A DNA stretch of 64,000 bases. It comes from Enterovibrio qingdaonensis (lineage in GTDB: Bacteria; Pseudomonadota; Gammaproteobacteria; Enterobacterales; Vibrionaceae). The translations under genes were made by a program, and so were the position numbers. The stretch spans positions 372,001 through 436,000 of the forward strand of contig NZ_JAJUBB010000001.1 in NCBI RefSeq assembly GCF_028683135.1, in the 5' to 3' direction. The notes under the pieces are model-generated. The model worked only from the letters and a program-made list of their open reading frames with translations. It was not told where the DNA came from and did not search any database. This document shows positions 1 to 8,871 of the stretch, piece by piece. Numbering within the stretch: position 1 is the stretch's first letter; each line of letters opens with the position of its first letter.

Positions 1-3000
1 ACTGTAACCAACAATACCAACAATGCCACCCATTATCGGTCTTCCAGTCACAGTCGCAGAACTTTCAGTCATCACCAGATCAGCGTACAAGGTTCCAATC
101 ATCCCTCCTGTTTGCATTTCTTTTGGAAAGCGAGAGTCGAGTGTTACTTCAACCTTGTCTACCAGTAGGTTTCTCCAACTAAGGCCAACAAGACCACCTG
201 AATTGCTCCTACTACTCATTTTCCCTTGAAGGCGAACATTGGAAATAGAGGTACTACGGCTGTTTTCACCGCTTTTTAAATTACCTACAAGTAAACCGGA
301 ATATTCGCCCCCAGTTAGGTCGACATTGGACAGCGTGAGGTCTTGAATATTTTCTAATGCTATATCCCCGAATAAACCGATGGCTCTATTCCTAGGGGCA
401 TATAGATATAAATTTTGAATGGCGAAATTCGTGCCGAAAAAATTATCTATATCGATGGAAATCGGTTGAAAACCCTTTGCCTGATTTTCCGTCATCGACG
501 TTTCATCGATATCGACGAAATTCCAAAATCTGGTCTCTCCTGCCTCAATATCAGCACTCAATATCCAAGATTTGCTTTCGTCCTCAACATTCGCTACTTC
601 ACTCACCCACCGTAAGTTGGCGAGATTGGCAATGACGCCTCTTCCCTGTTCATCATAGAAAGGCTCTTTAGGAGCCGTGGTCGCGTGAATTGTAACGACA
701 ACATCGGCACTAAATTCACCATCAGTGATTGTGAAAGTCACATTGTCTTCGCCAAGCGTTCCGCCTGGGACATAACGCCATTGTGTCGTATATTCAACCT
801 GCTCGATTACACCCAGTTTTGGGTGAACAGACACGTCCACCTGACTTGCCTGTAAAGGTCCATCAACATCTGACACTAATTCATCGAGATATATGATTTT
901 TTCTTCATATGTAGAATACACCTCATCACGAACCTTCGGTGGATCATTGACTGGCACAATATCCAATGTAACGGTTGCTTTTACGCTCGGTCTTACCCCA
1001 TCAGTAACAACATAATCAAACGTATCTTCTCCATTAGCATCTCGATTTGGCGTGTATGTGGCTATATCCCCCTCTAGAGTCAACTGACCTTTAGTTGGGA
1101 GGGTAGCTAAGCTAAACACTAATGGTTGGTTGTCGACATCTGTAACTAAGTGAGACAAATCTATTTCTTCTGATGTGTCCTCTAACAAGCTAACCGTGGT
1201 GGTGTTGGCAAGCAGAGGGTCACTCACCGGGTGAATAGTCAAAACGAGCGCAGAATCTAGCCCCGTATTCGTTTCGACAATACCTATATTATCTGAGCCG
1301 TAAAAGTGTGGGTTAGGTGTGTAAGTTAGTATTGTACCTGACAACTGAGCTTCACCATGGGACGGTACATCAATGCGAAATGCTGGGTTGTTAATACCAA
1401 CCGCTAAATTGCTCAGTTCGAAGGTTAGTGTCTGATCTTCATTTAGGTTGGCAGCACCATTGACCAGTGTTGGTGATGCCATGATGTCTATCGAAATACT
1501 TCCCGTTACACGGTGTTCACCATCTATTACAGTAAATGCAAAACGATCAATGCCTATATCGGTACCGCCATGGCGGTAGGTGACTACTGATCCGTTGAGA
1601 GCCACTTCGCCCAACTGCGCTGATGACAACTCAAAGAGGTAGTCTTGACTCTCTCCAACTTCATCACTTACTAATGTCATCAAATCAATGTGTGACGACC
1701 CACCAATGATAACGCCTATATGTCCCGAAGAAACAGTTGGCACATCGTTAACCGGTGCAACGTCTATTGAAATAGTGGGGAGTTGATTACTGTAGTTACC
1801 TGAAACCGCTTTAACCGCAATATCCCTAAAGCTTCCAATTCCGAGGTGACTGGGTAAACCCGAGATTACTCCACGATCATCAATAGATAACCAACTAGGC
1901 GCATTTAACAACTGATACGATACTGCTTCATTGCTTGGTGAAAAAGCTTCGACTTCAAGCGTAAATTCTCTATCTTCCTTCAGGCTATGGGTCAATTCAG
2001 CCGCAGATGGACGAATAAATATAGGTGAGTTGGGGTGTTGTAGTGTTGGGTACTTATCTTGCCTCAATACCCAAGAACCTTGTTGCCATGCAGTGCCAAC
2101 CTCCCACTGTGCATCTATGAATGTTTGGGGAGTTTTTAACTGTGCAGTCTCTCGACCAAAGGTATCGTCACCAGAAATTCCATCCCAGCAATCACTCTCA
2201 TCCCCTTCTTGACCGCCAATTTCACAATCGAAAAAGCTCTGTAAGAGTGTTCCTTCACTATTGTCCCCAATTAAACCACCGAAGGAATGATTAAATCCTT
2301 TCATCGAAGAAAAGCTATCAGATACGACGCCTTGTGAACTACCGACTAACCCACCAACGTCCGATCTTGTACATTTAATTTCACCACTAGAGCTGAGGTT
2401 TTCATAGTGACTATCCTGTCGAAGAAGAACGCCCAGTAGACCACCACTGTAGCTTCCGCTTGAAGTGACAATTAATTGTTCACCTTGGATATTTCGCCCT
2501 TTCCCTGCTGCAGTACCAATGACTCCACCAGTCCACCCATTTCCAGAAACAGCACCCGAAACATAGATATTCTCAATCCTTCCATAAGAATACCCCGCTA
2601 GTGCCCCTGCATGTGTATTTCCATAAATATCCACGTTTCGCAGTTGGATATTTTGCAAAACTGCAGTCTCATTTACATAGCTAAACAAGCCGATAGCAGA
2701 TTCATGTGGCCTATTAATTGTCAGATTGCTCACATGATAATTGTTTCCGTCATACCGCCCACTAAAGCTATCAATAGGTAAAAAGCCCGCACCTCCATTC
2801 CAATACTTTGTTACAGACGCATCAATATTTGCTGTCTGCATCCAAGTTGAATCCCAAGCCGCTGGCGATACACTCAGCCATCGCAACTCACATAAGTTAC
2901 TGATAGACCCGCCTTGACCTTCGACCCAGTCAGCGGGCTGAATAGCAGGAGTATCGCCATTTTCTGGGGTAATGCACTGCTCGCTTGCGAGCGTAGGTTG

Positions 3001-3054
3001 GAAGGAAAAAATAAGAATAAGTAGTGCGCCGAGAATCCTTTTCACGTTACGCAT
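1..3054 (-). CDS. Large secreted GLUG-motif / cadherin-like surface protein, C-terminus beyond the left edge
   Basis: An uninterrupted reading frame of 1018 codons runs from an ATG at 3054 to base 1 with no stop, so the protein is longer than the window shows. Residues 1-23 form a signal peptide ending in LASEQC. Residues about 50-290 carry GLUG-type motifs (GALAGYSYG, GGVIGTAAG, GGLVGSSQG). Residues about 355-425 resemble a putative Ig (He_PIG) domain (WLSIDDRGVISGLP). Residues about 430-790 are tandem cadherin-like or tandem-95-type repeats with VNDVP and VNDPP boundaries and EDxS/D starts. From about residue 805 the GLUG module starts again (NLANLRWVS matches NLCELRWLS near residue 56), so the two modules flank the repeats. 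The family suggests a cell-surface or secreted adhesin. That role is an inference, and no anchoring domain is visible because the C-terminus is missing. The leader upstream is highly structured. Confidence 0.85.
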   Translation of the reverse strand, partial: MRNVKRILGALLILIFSFQPTLASEQCITPENGDTPAIQPADWVEGQGGSISNLCELRWLSVSPAAWDSTWMQTANIDASVTKYWNGGAGFLPIDSFSGRYDGNNYHVSNLTINRPHESAIGLFSYVNETAVLQNIQLRNVDIYGNTHAGALAGYSYGRIENIYVSGAVSGNGWTGGVIGTAAGKGRNIQGEQLIVTSSGSYSGGLLGVLLRQDSHYENLSSSGEIKCTRSDVGGLVGSSQGVVSDSFSSMKGFNHSFGGLIGDNSEGTLLQSFFDCEIGGQEGDESDCWDGISGDDTFGRETAQLKTPQTFIDAQWEVGTAWQQGSWVLRQDKYPTLQHPNSPIFIRPSAAELTHSLKEDREFTLEVEAFSPSNEAVSYQLLNAPSWLSIDDRGVISGLPSHLGIGSFRDIAVKAVSGNYSNQLPTISIDVAPVNDVPTVSSGHIGVIIGGSSHIDLMTLVSDEVGESQDYLFELSSAQLGEVALNGSVVTYRHGGTDIGIDRFAFTVIDGEHRVTGSISIDIMASPTLVNGAANLNEDQTLTFELSNLAVGINNPAFRIDVPSHGEAQLSGTILTYTPNPHFYGSDNIGIVETNTGLDSALVLTIHPVSDPLLANTTTVSLLEDTSEEIDLSHLVTDVDNQPLVFSLATLPTKGQLTLEGDIATYTPNRDANGEDTFDYVVTDGVRPSVKATVTLDIVPVNDPPKVRDEVYSTYEEKIIYLDELVSDVDGPLQASQVDVSVHPKLGVIEQVEYTTQWRYVPGGTLGEDNVTFTITDGEFSADVVVTIHATTAPKEPFYDEQGRGVIANLANLRWVSEVANVEDESKSWILSADIEAGETRFWNFVDIDETSMTENQAKGFQPISIDIDNFFGTNFAIQNLYLYAPRNRAIGLFGDIALENIQDLTLSNVDLTGGEYSGLLVGNLKSGENSRSTSISNVRLQGKMSSRSNSGGLVGLSWRNLLVDKVEVTLDSRFPKEMQTGGMIGTLYADLVMTESSATVTGRPIMGGIVGIVGYS

Positions 3055-3071
3055 AATGATCGTCTCACATG

Positions 3072-3291
3072 ACACATCTTGGATGTGTTTATCTCTAAAA
3101 GCTCCCGTCAATTAGGTAAGCGGGAGTGCCGTTTTTACGCGCCAATGCTTCAAAAAGCGAGATAGAGACGTCAGCCAAAACAACGCAATTCGTTGAAATC
3201 GGCTTCAAGACATTTGGCGCGTAGTGACATACGAGGGTAATGGGTCCGTTAATGACCAGAAGGGTAAGTTAAAAAGGAAAGCTACCCTCGT
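3072..3291 (-). promoter_or_regulatory. Structured leader with nested inverted repeats upstream of the GLUG protein gene
   Basis: Between 18 and 237 bases upstream of the ATG at 3054 there are several perfect inverted repeats: 7 bp at 3072-3078/3082-3088 (loop 3), 6 bp CTCCCG/CGGGAG at 3102-3107/3121-3126, 10 bp TACGCGCCAA/TTGGCGCGTA at 3136-3145/3214-3223, and 9 bp ACGAGGGTA/TACCCTCGT at 3231-3239/3283-3291. Inside the 10-bp repeat sit two smaller hairpins: 3147-3150/3155-3158, and a stacked 3173-3176/3201-3204 plus 3181-3185/3191-3195. This would fold as a multibranch RNA. A short GGTC/GACC hairpin (3243-3246/3254-3257) lies in the loop of the last repeat. The arrangement looks like a riboswitch or structured 5' UTR. 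I could not match it to a known class. Confidence 0.5.
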
Positions 3292-3556
3292 GTGTTATGT
3301 GAAGATCCTACTCCCATAACTCATCAGACCAGCACTAAAAACTTTGCTATTTGTGATCATGAGAACAGTTCATTTTTCAACCTATGCGCCACGTGAATCA
3401 ATTGCTTAAACGTAAGCGCAAACCGTGAATATGCCGCGTGATTATGCAACATTATGCTTACTGTGGAATTTTGGAATATTCGTGAGAAGTAATCTGAGTG
3501 TGAGTAGTATTGGACGCTCAGCTATGGCTAACTATACAGGTAACGCCAAATGATCT

Positions 3557-3590
3557 CACTCCTTCTGCTCCGGTTGTAGCAGAAGGAGTG
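3557..3590 (+). promoter_or_regulatory. 13-bp perfect hairpin upstream of the 3618 gene
   Basis: CACTCCTTCTGCT at 3557-3569 is the exact reverse complement of 3578-3590, with an 8-base loop. No T-run follows, so it is not a classic terminator. It ends 28 bases before the preferred ATG at 3618 and may affect expression of that gene. An upstream start at 3510 would place the hairpin inside the coding region, which makes that start unlikely. Confidence 0.55.
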
Positions 3591-3617
3591 TTAGTCAAAA
3601 ATCTAAAGAGTGAACAG

Positions 3618-4094
3618 ATGGAATTACTATTGTTTCTAGGCTTCATATACTTTTCGAGCACTCCTACTTACGCAGGTTTCTTTGGGTTTAAAGAGGTAGA
3701 CGGAGAACTTAGTCACACGCCCTTTACAAAGACTATGGGCTTTTTGGGCATATTGTTTGCCGGGTTTTTAGCTACCTTATATTTCTTAGGCGATTACAAT
3801 CACGAGCAGGAAATTGGGCACATTCTTGGTACCTTAGCGTTTTTTGCATTTGGTGTTGTAATGTTATTGGAAACATTCTTCTCTGAAGGGAAATATGACG
3901 AAAATTCAATTGATTACAAAACAATTTGGAAAGGGCGCAAGGTAATAAAATGGGAAGAGCTCATTTCATATAAGAACAAAGGTGATCAAATACGCCTTGA
4001 TTTTAAGGATGGAACAACCATCAAGGTGTATTTACTGATGGGGGGCTACGGCTACCTGCTGGACTTTTTAGCAAGAAAATTTCCTCAAATGTGA
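3618..4094 (+). CDS. Small membrane protein with a PH-like C-terminal part, function unknown
   Basis: The protein has 158 residues. Three hydrophobic stretches lie in the N-terminal two thirds (near residues 2-20, 38-58 and 70-88). A polar C-terminal domain of about 60 residues follows (WKGRKVIKWEELISYKNK), with the alternating beta-strand pattern seen in bacterial PH-like domains that follow membrane segments. I do not recognise a named family. The start at 3618 is preferred because AAAGAG precedes it at a normal distance and because a 13-bp hairpin lies between it and the next possible start at 3510. The gene stands alone: the surface protein gene is divergent and the lipoprotein relic converges on it. 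Confidence 0.6.
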   Translation: MELLLFLGFIYFSSTPTYAGFFGFKEVDGELSHTPFTKTMGFLGILFAGFLATLYFLGDYNHEQEIGHILGTLAFFAFGVVMLLETFFSEGKYDENSIDYKTIWKGRKVIKWEELISYKNKGDQIRLDFKDGTTIKVYLLMGGYGYLLDFLARKFPQM

Positions 4095-4406
4095 CCATTT
4101 AACAGTAAGCTTTTCTGCCTCATTCCTGAGGCTAGAACCTTTCAAGATTCTTCTTAAGAAAATGTCAGTATAAACAAACAGCAAACTCTGGCAGATACTG
4201 ACCGACATCTTCAAAATTTACCAATTAATCAGACAATTGTGTTTCTTCGCGCTTCTTTTCTCGTCATAACCTCACCACCAGCACAACAAAAATGCCCGCA
4301 AAAAGCCATCACGGTTAGGTGATGGCTCTCGTTTATTGCACGTCGTTAAATTGAACGGCGATTAGATCGGAACAAGGCCAATAAAATTAAGTTACTAGGT
4401 TTACAA
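4095..4406. other. Convergent intergenic region with one terminator
   Basis: This gap between convergent genes holds a terminator-like hairpin at 4300-4327. I see nothing else in it. Confidence 0.6.
4300..4327 (-). terminator. Rho-independent terminator downstream of the lipoprotein relic
   Basis: AGCCATCAC (4304-4312) pairs with GTGATGGCT (4319-4327) over a 6-base loop. On the minus strand the stem is followed by five T residues, placing it about 80 bases after the stop codon at 4407. Confidence 0.75.
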
Positions 4407-6185
4407 TTACGCACACTCCAACCCGACACAACCGGATACCAACGGCAAAAAGGTCTCCTCAAAGCCGTATTGGTTTGACACAACAACGCGAAGGTAACCC
4501 TCATTCTGAAACAAGGGAGAATTCAGCATTAAGCTGTGTTCGCGATTGAGTTGCTCTGTTAAAAGCACATCCCCATCAATATAGGTGCCTTCTACGTCGG
4601 GAGAATCCTTCGGAACAAAGTAAAAGGTGACAGCCTCTGCCCCTTCCATGTTCTGCCACATCACGTGAACCTCGTTAGGCGTTGCCGTGTAGCCAAGGTA
4701 CATGTAACCGGGGTCCGGTACGGCACTGTCTATATAGTCAACCGTTTCAGACACCTCTTTCTCTTCAGAATCACCCATGATTTTCAGGGTAAACGAAGCG
4801 GGATTGGGATCAGTCGGAAGATATTCAACCTCATGGTAAATGCCAGAGCCCAAAAACAAAGGGGTCGAAATGAGCGAGGAGCTAATTTCGACCGAGTCCG
4901 CACCACTGAACACAGCCCCCGCATAAATCGTGTTGGATGTAATTTCCACCACATTATTCACCCATTCAAACACTGGCCGGCTGCGAATACTCGATTCGAC
5001 AAATTCGAGCGGGATATCCCCAAGGTCGATATACATTAACGTTGGATCAGAAGAGACTACTTCAGAATCACCGCTTCTACGGTCAGTATTTGATAGGTCG
5101 GTTATTGTCGCTGAAACCGTGACACCTTTACGCGTTGTGAATTCAATATTGTTTCCCGTATAGGTAAACTCGCGAGCACGCGACGACGCCCCTAGCCCGG
5201 GAATAAACATGCGGTGCTCGTACAAATACCTTTGCCCCTCTGCTGCCCCATCAAGTTGAATGGATACCGTCGCATTTTCCGCTCGAGAGCGAGATCCACC
5301 GCCTCCGCCGCCATTCACTGAAAGGTTACGAGTTAGTCCGGGTGGATTAATGTCGCAGTTAAACGTAGTGAAATGCGAGGTCGTTGCTCTTAACGCCCAC
5401 CCTGTCGGCGTGGCCGCATTTTTCTCTACGAAGCCATTGCTTTCGTACACCCATAGCCCTGTTTCTTCATCCAGAATCCAAAGCGGAATGGCATCCCCCT
5501 CTTTCAAGTCCTCATTCTCTATAGACGTTGCGCCAAATAAAGGAAGGAGCAGTGTCGCGTAAATTCCGTCGTCAATTTACAGTTCAACCCCTTCTTGTTC
5601 AAACGTGATATTTGCTACGCCATAGGTGAAAAGAAGCTGATGATCTTCTTGCTCTTCATCCGCATTTTGAACGCCATAAAAACTGCCGGGAAACCCGTCC
5701 CCGACAATGGGATGACTGGTGTCTATTGGGGTGATATACAATTCAACGGGCCCCGTTACTGCACTCCCATCTGGCTTTCTGAGAGAGCCGGGTGGAATTT
5801 CAACCCCAGTCCCCAGAGGGCCGAAGAACTGCCCGCCGAGTCCTGCATCAAAGGTGATCGGCGGAGCCCGCTCAATCAAGGTAGTTTGATGCGAATGCGG
5901 CCCTTGAATACCTTCAAAGAACACCAAACCGTCTAAATAGCCTTGTTTGCGTATGCGAAGCAGACTGTCATTGCTATGAGGAATAACCGATAACGCCATC
6001 AGCGGCGGCTTATTCTCAGTCTGCTTTATATCCATCGAACTTGAAGTCACGGAATAGCCATCAATCGGCACACCATTTTTGTCGACCACGGCCAAAGACA
6101 GCGGCACGGTATCTTGCGGTGTTGGTGTAGAAGGAGGAGCCCCACTCGTTGGCGGATCATCGGCTTCAGCAGCTTCATCGTTATC
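4407..6185 (-). pseudogene. Decayed lipoprotein/secreted protein gene: 5' end missing and in-frame TAA
   Basis: Two open segments on the minus strand, 6185-5580 and 5576-4407, lie in exactly the same frame and are separated only by a TAA codon at 5577-5579. Reading across it gives one continuous protein. The first part has a Pro/Thr-rich linker, then a beta-rich region (GVEIPPGSLRKPDGSAV). The second part has GDAIPLWILDEETGLW and SHFTTFNCD, which I know from a family of marine bacterial lipoproteins with an IPxGAL ... LWxLxEETGLW ... SHFxxxNCD pattern. The frame begins after a TGA at 6186-6188 with no ATG, only a GTG at 6107, and has no signal peptide. The N-terminus that would carry the lipobox is therefore absent. 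A point mutation such as CAA to TAA would explain the stop. Two residual ORFs could still be translated, but probably as non-exported fragments. Confidence 0.75.
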
Positions 6186-7312
6186 TCAATGTCGTCAGGC
6201 CACGCGTAGAACGGTGTTTGCTAGCCCACTCCTTGGTCGGTTTCGCCCTATTTCTCGCCCCTGACTATCCCTCTTTACTCTTCTGGGGATACGGCGTTTG
6301 GTATGCATTTCTCGTGGCATTTGGCTTATACGCCACGGTTTTTTTGATGGGGGTTTATTATCGTCAAGGGAATACCGATGCCTACCTGATGTTACTTGTC
6401 GGCTCGGTCATTGTCGTATGCGGAATCCACGACATTATGCTGGTAAATCACCATTGGACACGGTTTGACGGGTTCACAATTCAATACAGTGCCTTCCCTA
6501 CAGTCCTTCTCTTTGGCTGGTTTTTGTTACGCCGGTTCGCCGCAGCCCTTACGACCTCAGAAATGTTATCCCGCTCGCTAGAAAAACAAGTTGAAGAAAA
6601 AGAACATCAACTCTCGTTGCAGTATCGAAAACTCTATGACCTTGAAAAAGAACAACTGTTGGCCAGCGAAAGAGACCGATTAATGCGAGACATGCACGAT
6701 GGCTTTGGTGGCAGTCTGGTCTCGCTGGCAACCATGCTGCAACAGCAAAACGGCCCCGTGTTTGAACGTGCCTACTCAAAAGTGCAGCTGTGCCTGACCG
6801 ATTTAAGAATGGTGATCGACTCCCTCGACCCCATGATTAACGACATATCAATGTTACTCGCTACCCTTCGTACTCGACTACAGAGTCAATTGGAAAGTGC
6901 CAATGTCGCCTTGGAATGGGAAGTCACCGCGCTCCCTGCGTCCCCGCCCTTTAGCCCGCAGCGAAACCTGCATATCATGCGGATCGTTCAAGAAGCGATC
7001 AATAACAGCGTAAAACACACCAACGCCAAGGTGATTAAGGTACGCAGTGGCTTGGTTAATCAAGAAGCTCGCGCTGAGACTAACGAAGGTTCTCCAGAAC
7101 CGTCCTCTTCGGCCACCGTCTTTATATCTATAGAAGACATAACATCCGATGCGCCCAATGCGAATTCTGTGGAGTACACAAAACCTCAAGGACGCGGAAT
7201 TAAAAACATGCATTGGCGGGCTAAACAACTCGGCGGGAAATTGGAATGGCGAAAAGGCTCGACAGGTACAACAGTCACCTTGCTATTACCTCGCGAATTT
7301 TCACCCTCATGA
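6149..7312 (+). pseudogene. Sensor histidine kinase (NarL-type, HisKA_3), probably 5'-truncated
   Basis: The frame has 387 codons from an ATG at 6149. About four membrane segments lie at residues 22-36, 44-70, 78-99 and 113-128. They are followed by a coiled linker (residues 135-175), a HisKA_3 box with the phospho-acceptor H183 in RDMHDGFGG, an N-box (VQEAINNSVKHTNA) and a G-box (QGRGIKNMHWRAKQLGG). The kinase core looks intact. Related 7TMR-DISM kinases have seven membrane segments and a periplasmic sensor of several hundred residues, none of which is present here. The 5' end overlaps the broken lipoprotein gene head to head, so the real gene was probably cut near 6170-6188. No response regulator gene follows. 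It could alternatively be a short intact kinase. Confidence 0.6.
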
Positions 7313-7328
7313 GTGACTCGCAACGCGG

Positions 7329-8051
7329 CTATAACTCCCCTTTACTGCGATTAAAGCGCGCAAAACCTTTGTCTGCTTGTGTAGCGAACCATTGCGTCAC
7401 AAACTCTGGCCGAGTTATCGCTGAACCCACGGTGCAACTCCATGCTCCCGCTTCTAACGCCTCTCGCACATAGTCAGGCTGATTGTACCGTCCCTCCGCC
7501 ATCACTCTGATCCCTGCTGACACCCAAGATTTTACAAGCTCCACGTCTGGGAGCGTGGGCGTTGGCCCGCTGATGTAACCAGACAAGGTCGACCCAACCA
7601 AGTCACACTGAAGATCCGCGGCTTCTATTCCTTCGTCAAAATTGGAGCAATCCGCCATCACCCGAACACCCAATGCTTTGGCCAATATCACAAGCTCTGA
7701 AAAAGGAACGGGACGCTTTCGTAAGGTTCCGTCAATCGCAATAATATCTGCCCCTGCTTTGGCCAGTTCGATGACATCTTGCTCAAGCGGCGTGATCCTA
7801 ACCTCCGAACTGCTCAGGTCTCTTTTCACAATACCAATCACGGGGATATTGGTTTGCTCTTTGACTAAAGCAACGCGCTCTACGCCTTCAATTCTCAACG
7901 CCCGTGCACCGCTCGAAGACAATGCTTGTGCATACGCCACCACAATGTCATCTCTATCTAACGGGCCATTTTCAACAGGCTGACAAGACACCACCAACCC
8001 TCCGCGTAACGCATGTATTACGGGCTCCGCCTCAATGTGGAAGTCATTCAT
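7329..8051 (-). CDS. nanE: N-acylglucosamine-6-phosphate 2-epimerase (NanE)
   Basis: The protein has 240 residues, normal for NanE, which converts N-acetylmannosamine-6-phosphate to GlcNAc-6-phosphate in the cytoplasm during sialic acid or ManNAc use. Family features include GGLVVSCQP near the N-terminus, GADIIAIDGTLRKRP, VMADCSNFDEG and VMAEGRYNQPD, and a TIM-barrel phosphate loop (CTVGSAITRP). AAAGGAT precedes the ATG. It is the last gene of the solute-binding protein/permease/permease/nanE operon and lies 4 bases after the second permease. The context indicates that the operon imports an amino sugar. No nanA or nanK is in the window, so the imported sugar might be ManNAc or a derivative (inference). 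Confidence 0.88.
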   Translation of the reverse strand: MNDFHIEAEPVIHALRGGLVVSCQPVENGPLDRDDIVVAYAQALSSSGARALRIEGVERVALVKEQTNIPVIGIVKRDLSSSEVRITPLEQDVIELAKAGADIIAIDGTLRKRPVPFSELVILAKALGVRVMADCSNFDEGIEAADLQCDLVGSTLSGYISGPTPTLPDVELVKSWVSAGIRVMAEGRYNQPDYVREALEAGAWSCTVGSAITRPEFVTQWFATQADKGFARFNRSKGEL

Positions 8052-8055
8052 ATCA

Positions 8056-8871
8056 TTATCCTTTCACCGCGCCACCCATGACGGATTGTCCAATTTGCTT
8101 ATAGATCAGTAACCCCAATAAAGTAGGAGGCAAAGTACCAATCACCATGACCGCTGCAGTCACGCCCCATTGAACGCCACCGCCTCCCGCAGCAAAGAAG
8201 AAAGATGCCCCCACCGTCAATGGCACTGCATCTCGGGTGGTTAACATCAACCCAAACAAGAATTCGTTCCATGCCGTGATAAAGCCAAAAATCAAAGCCG
8301 TCGCCAAAACAGGTTTTGACAGAGGAAGTACGACATAAAGCAAGTACTCAAAGGTACTGGCTCCATCTATTGATCCCGCATCATCGAGTTCATGGGGGAT
8401 ATCGTGAACCGCATTGATTGACATCATCAGTGCTAGCGGAAGGTTAACCACGGCTAAGATCAGCCCCAACCCAAACTTGGTATCGAGCAGATGTAACGGC
8501 TGGTACATCATGTAGAGTGGAATCGCGAAAATGATCAAAGGAACCGCACGAAGGTTCACCACCGCAGGCATAAGAATACGTCGCCCAATCCCTTTTCGCT
8601 CCATCGCAAATGCTGCTGGAAAACAAACAAACAGAGGCAAAAACGCACCGATACTCGCTGAAACCGCACTGTTTACCAAATATGCCATCACATCAAACCG
8701 CTCTGATATTTGGAAAACGTTCACGTAGTTTTCAATCGTCCAGTTTTCTACCCATAGGCTTGGATTACTGGCAATTTCCGCGTTTGATTTAAACGAAGTC
8801 AGTAAGGTCACCAACACGGGAAAATTCATGAGCAACGCGGCGAGAATAAAAACGCCCCAACGTAGAATCAT
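8056..8871 (-). CDS. Carbohydrate ABC transporter permease, MalG type (CUT1)
   Basis: The protein has 271 residues with six membrane segments. The inner-membrane permease loop EAA-type motif is seen as DDAGSIDGASTFEYLLYVVLPLSKP (shown here only as the core of that loop, residues around 165-190). The ATG at 8871 follows GGAGGAG at 5 bases and overlaps the stop of the upstream permease (ATGA), indicating translational coupling. A TTG start at 8910 is possible but has no better ribosome site. It is the second of two permeases that would form the channel for the neighbouring solute-binding protein. Confidence 0.85.
   Translation of the reverse strand: MILRWGVFILAALLMNFPVLVTLLTSFKSNAEIASNPSLWVENWTIENYVNVFQISERFDVMAYLVNSAVSASIGAFLPLFVCFPAAFAMERKGIGRRILMPAVVNLRAVPLIIFAIPLYMMYQPLHLLDTKFGLGLILAVVNLPLALMMSINAVHDIPHELDDAGSIDGASTFEYLLYVVLPLSKPVLATALIFGFITAWNEFLFGLMLTTRDAVPLTVGASFFFAAGGGGVQWGVTAAVMVIGTLPPTLLGLLIYKQIGQSVMGGAVKG

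Larger units (their letters stand above)
3055..3617. other. Intergenic region with structured leader and a strong hairpin
   Basis: This gap between divergent genes holds the nested inverted repeats at 3072-3291 and a 13-bp perfect hairpin at 3557-3590. The stretch 3292-3556 shows no feature I can support. Promoters for both flanking genes should lie here, but no clear -35/-10 pair stands out. Confidence 0.5.

Noticed and set aside
3072-3291. Known riboswitch (c-di-GMP-I) or integron attC site in the nested repeats
   Set aside because: The conserved aptamer cores of c-di-GMP-I (such as the GCAAA and tetraloop-receptor parts) and the attC core-site consensus are not visible.
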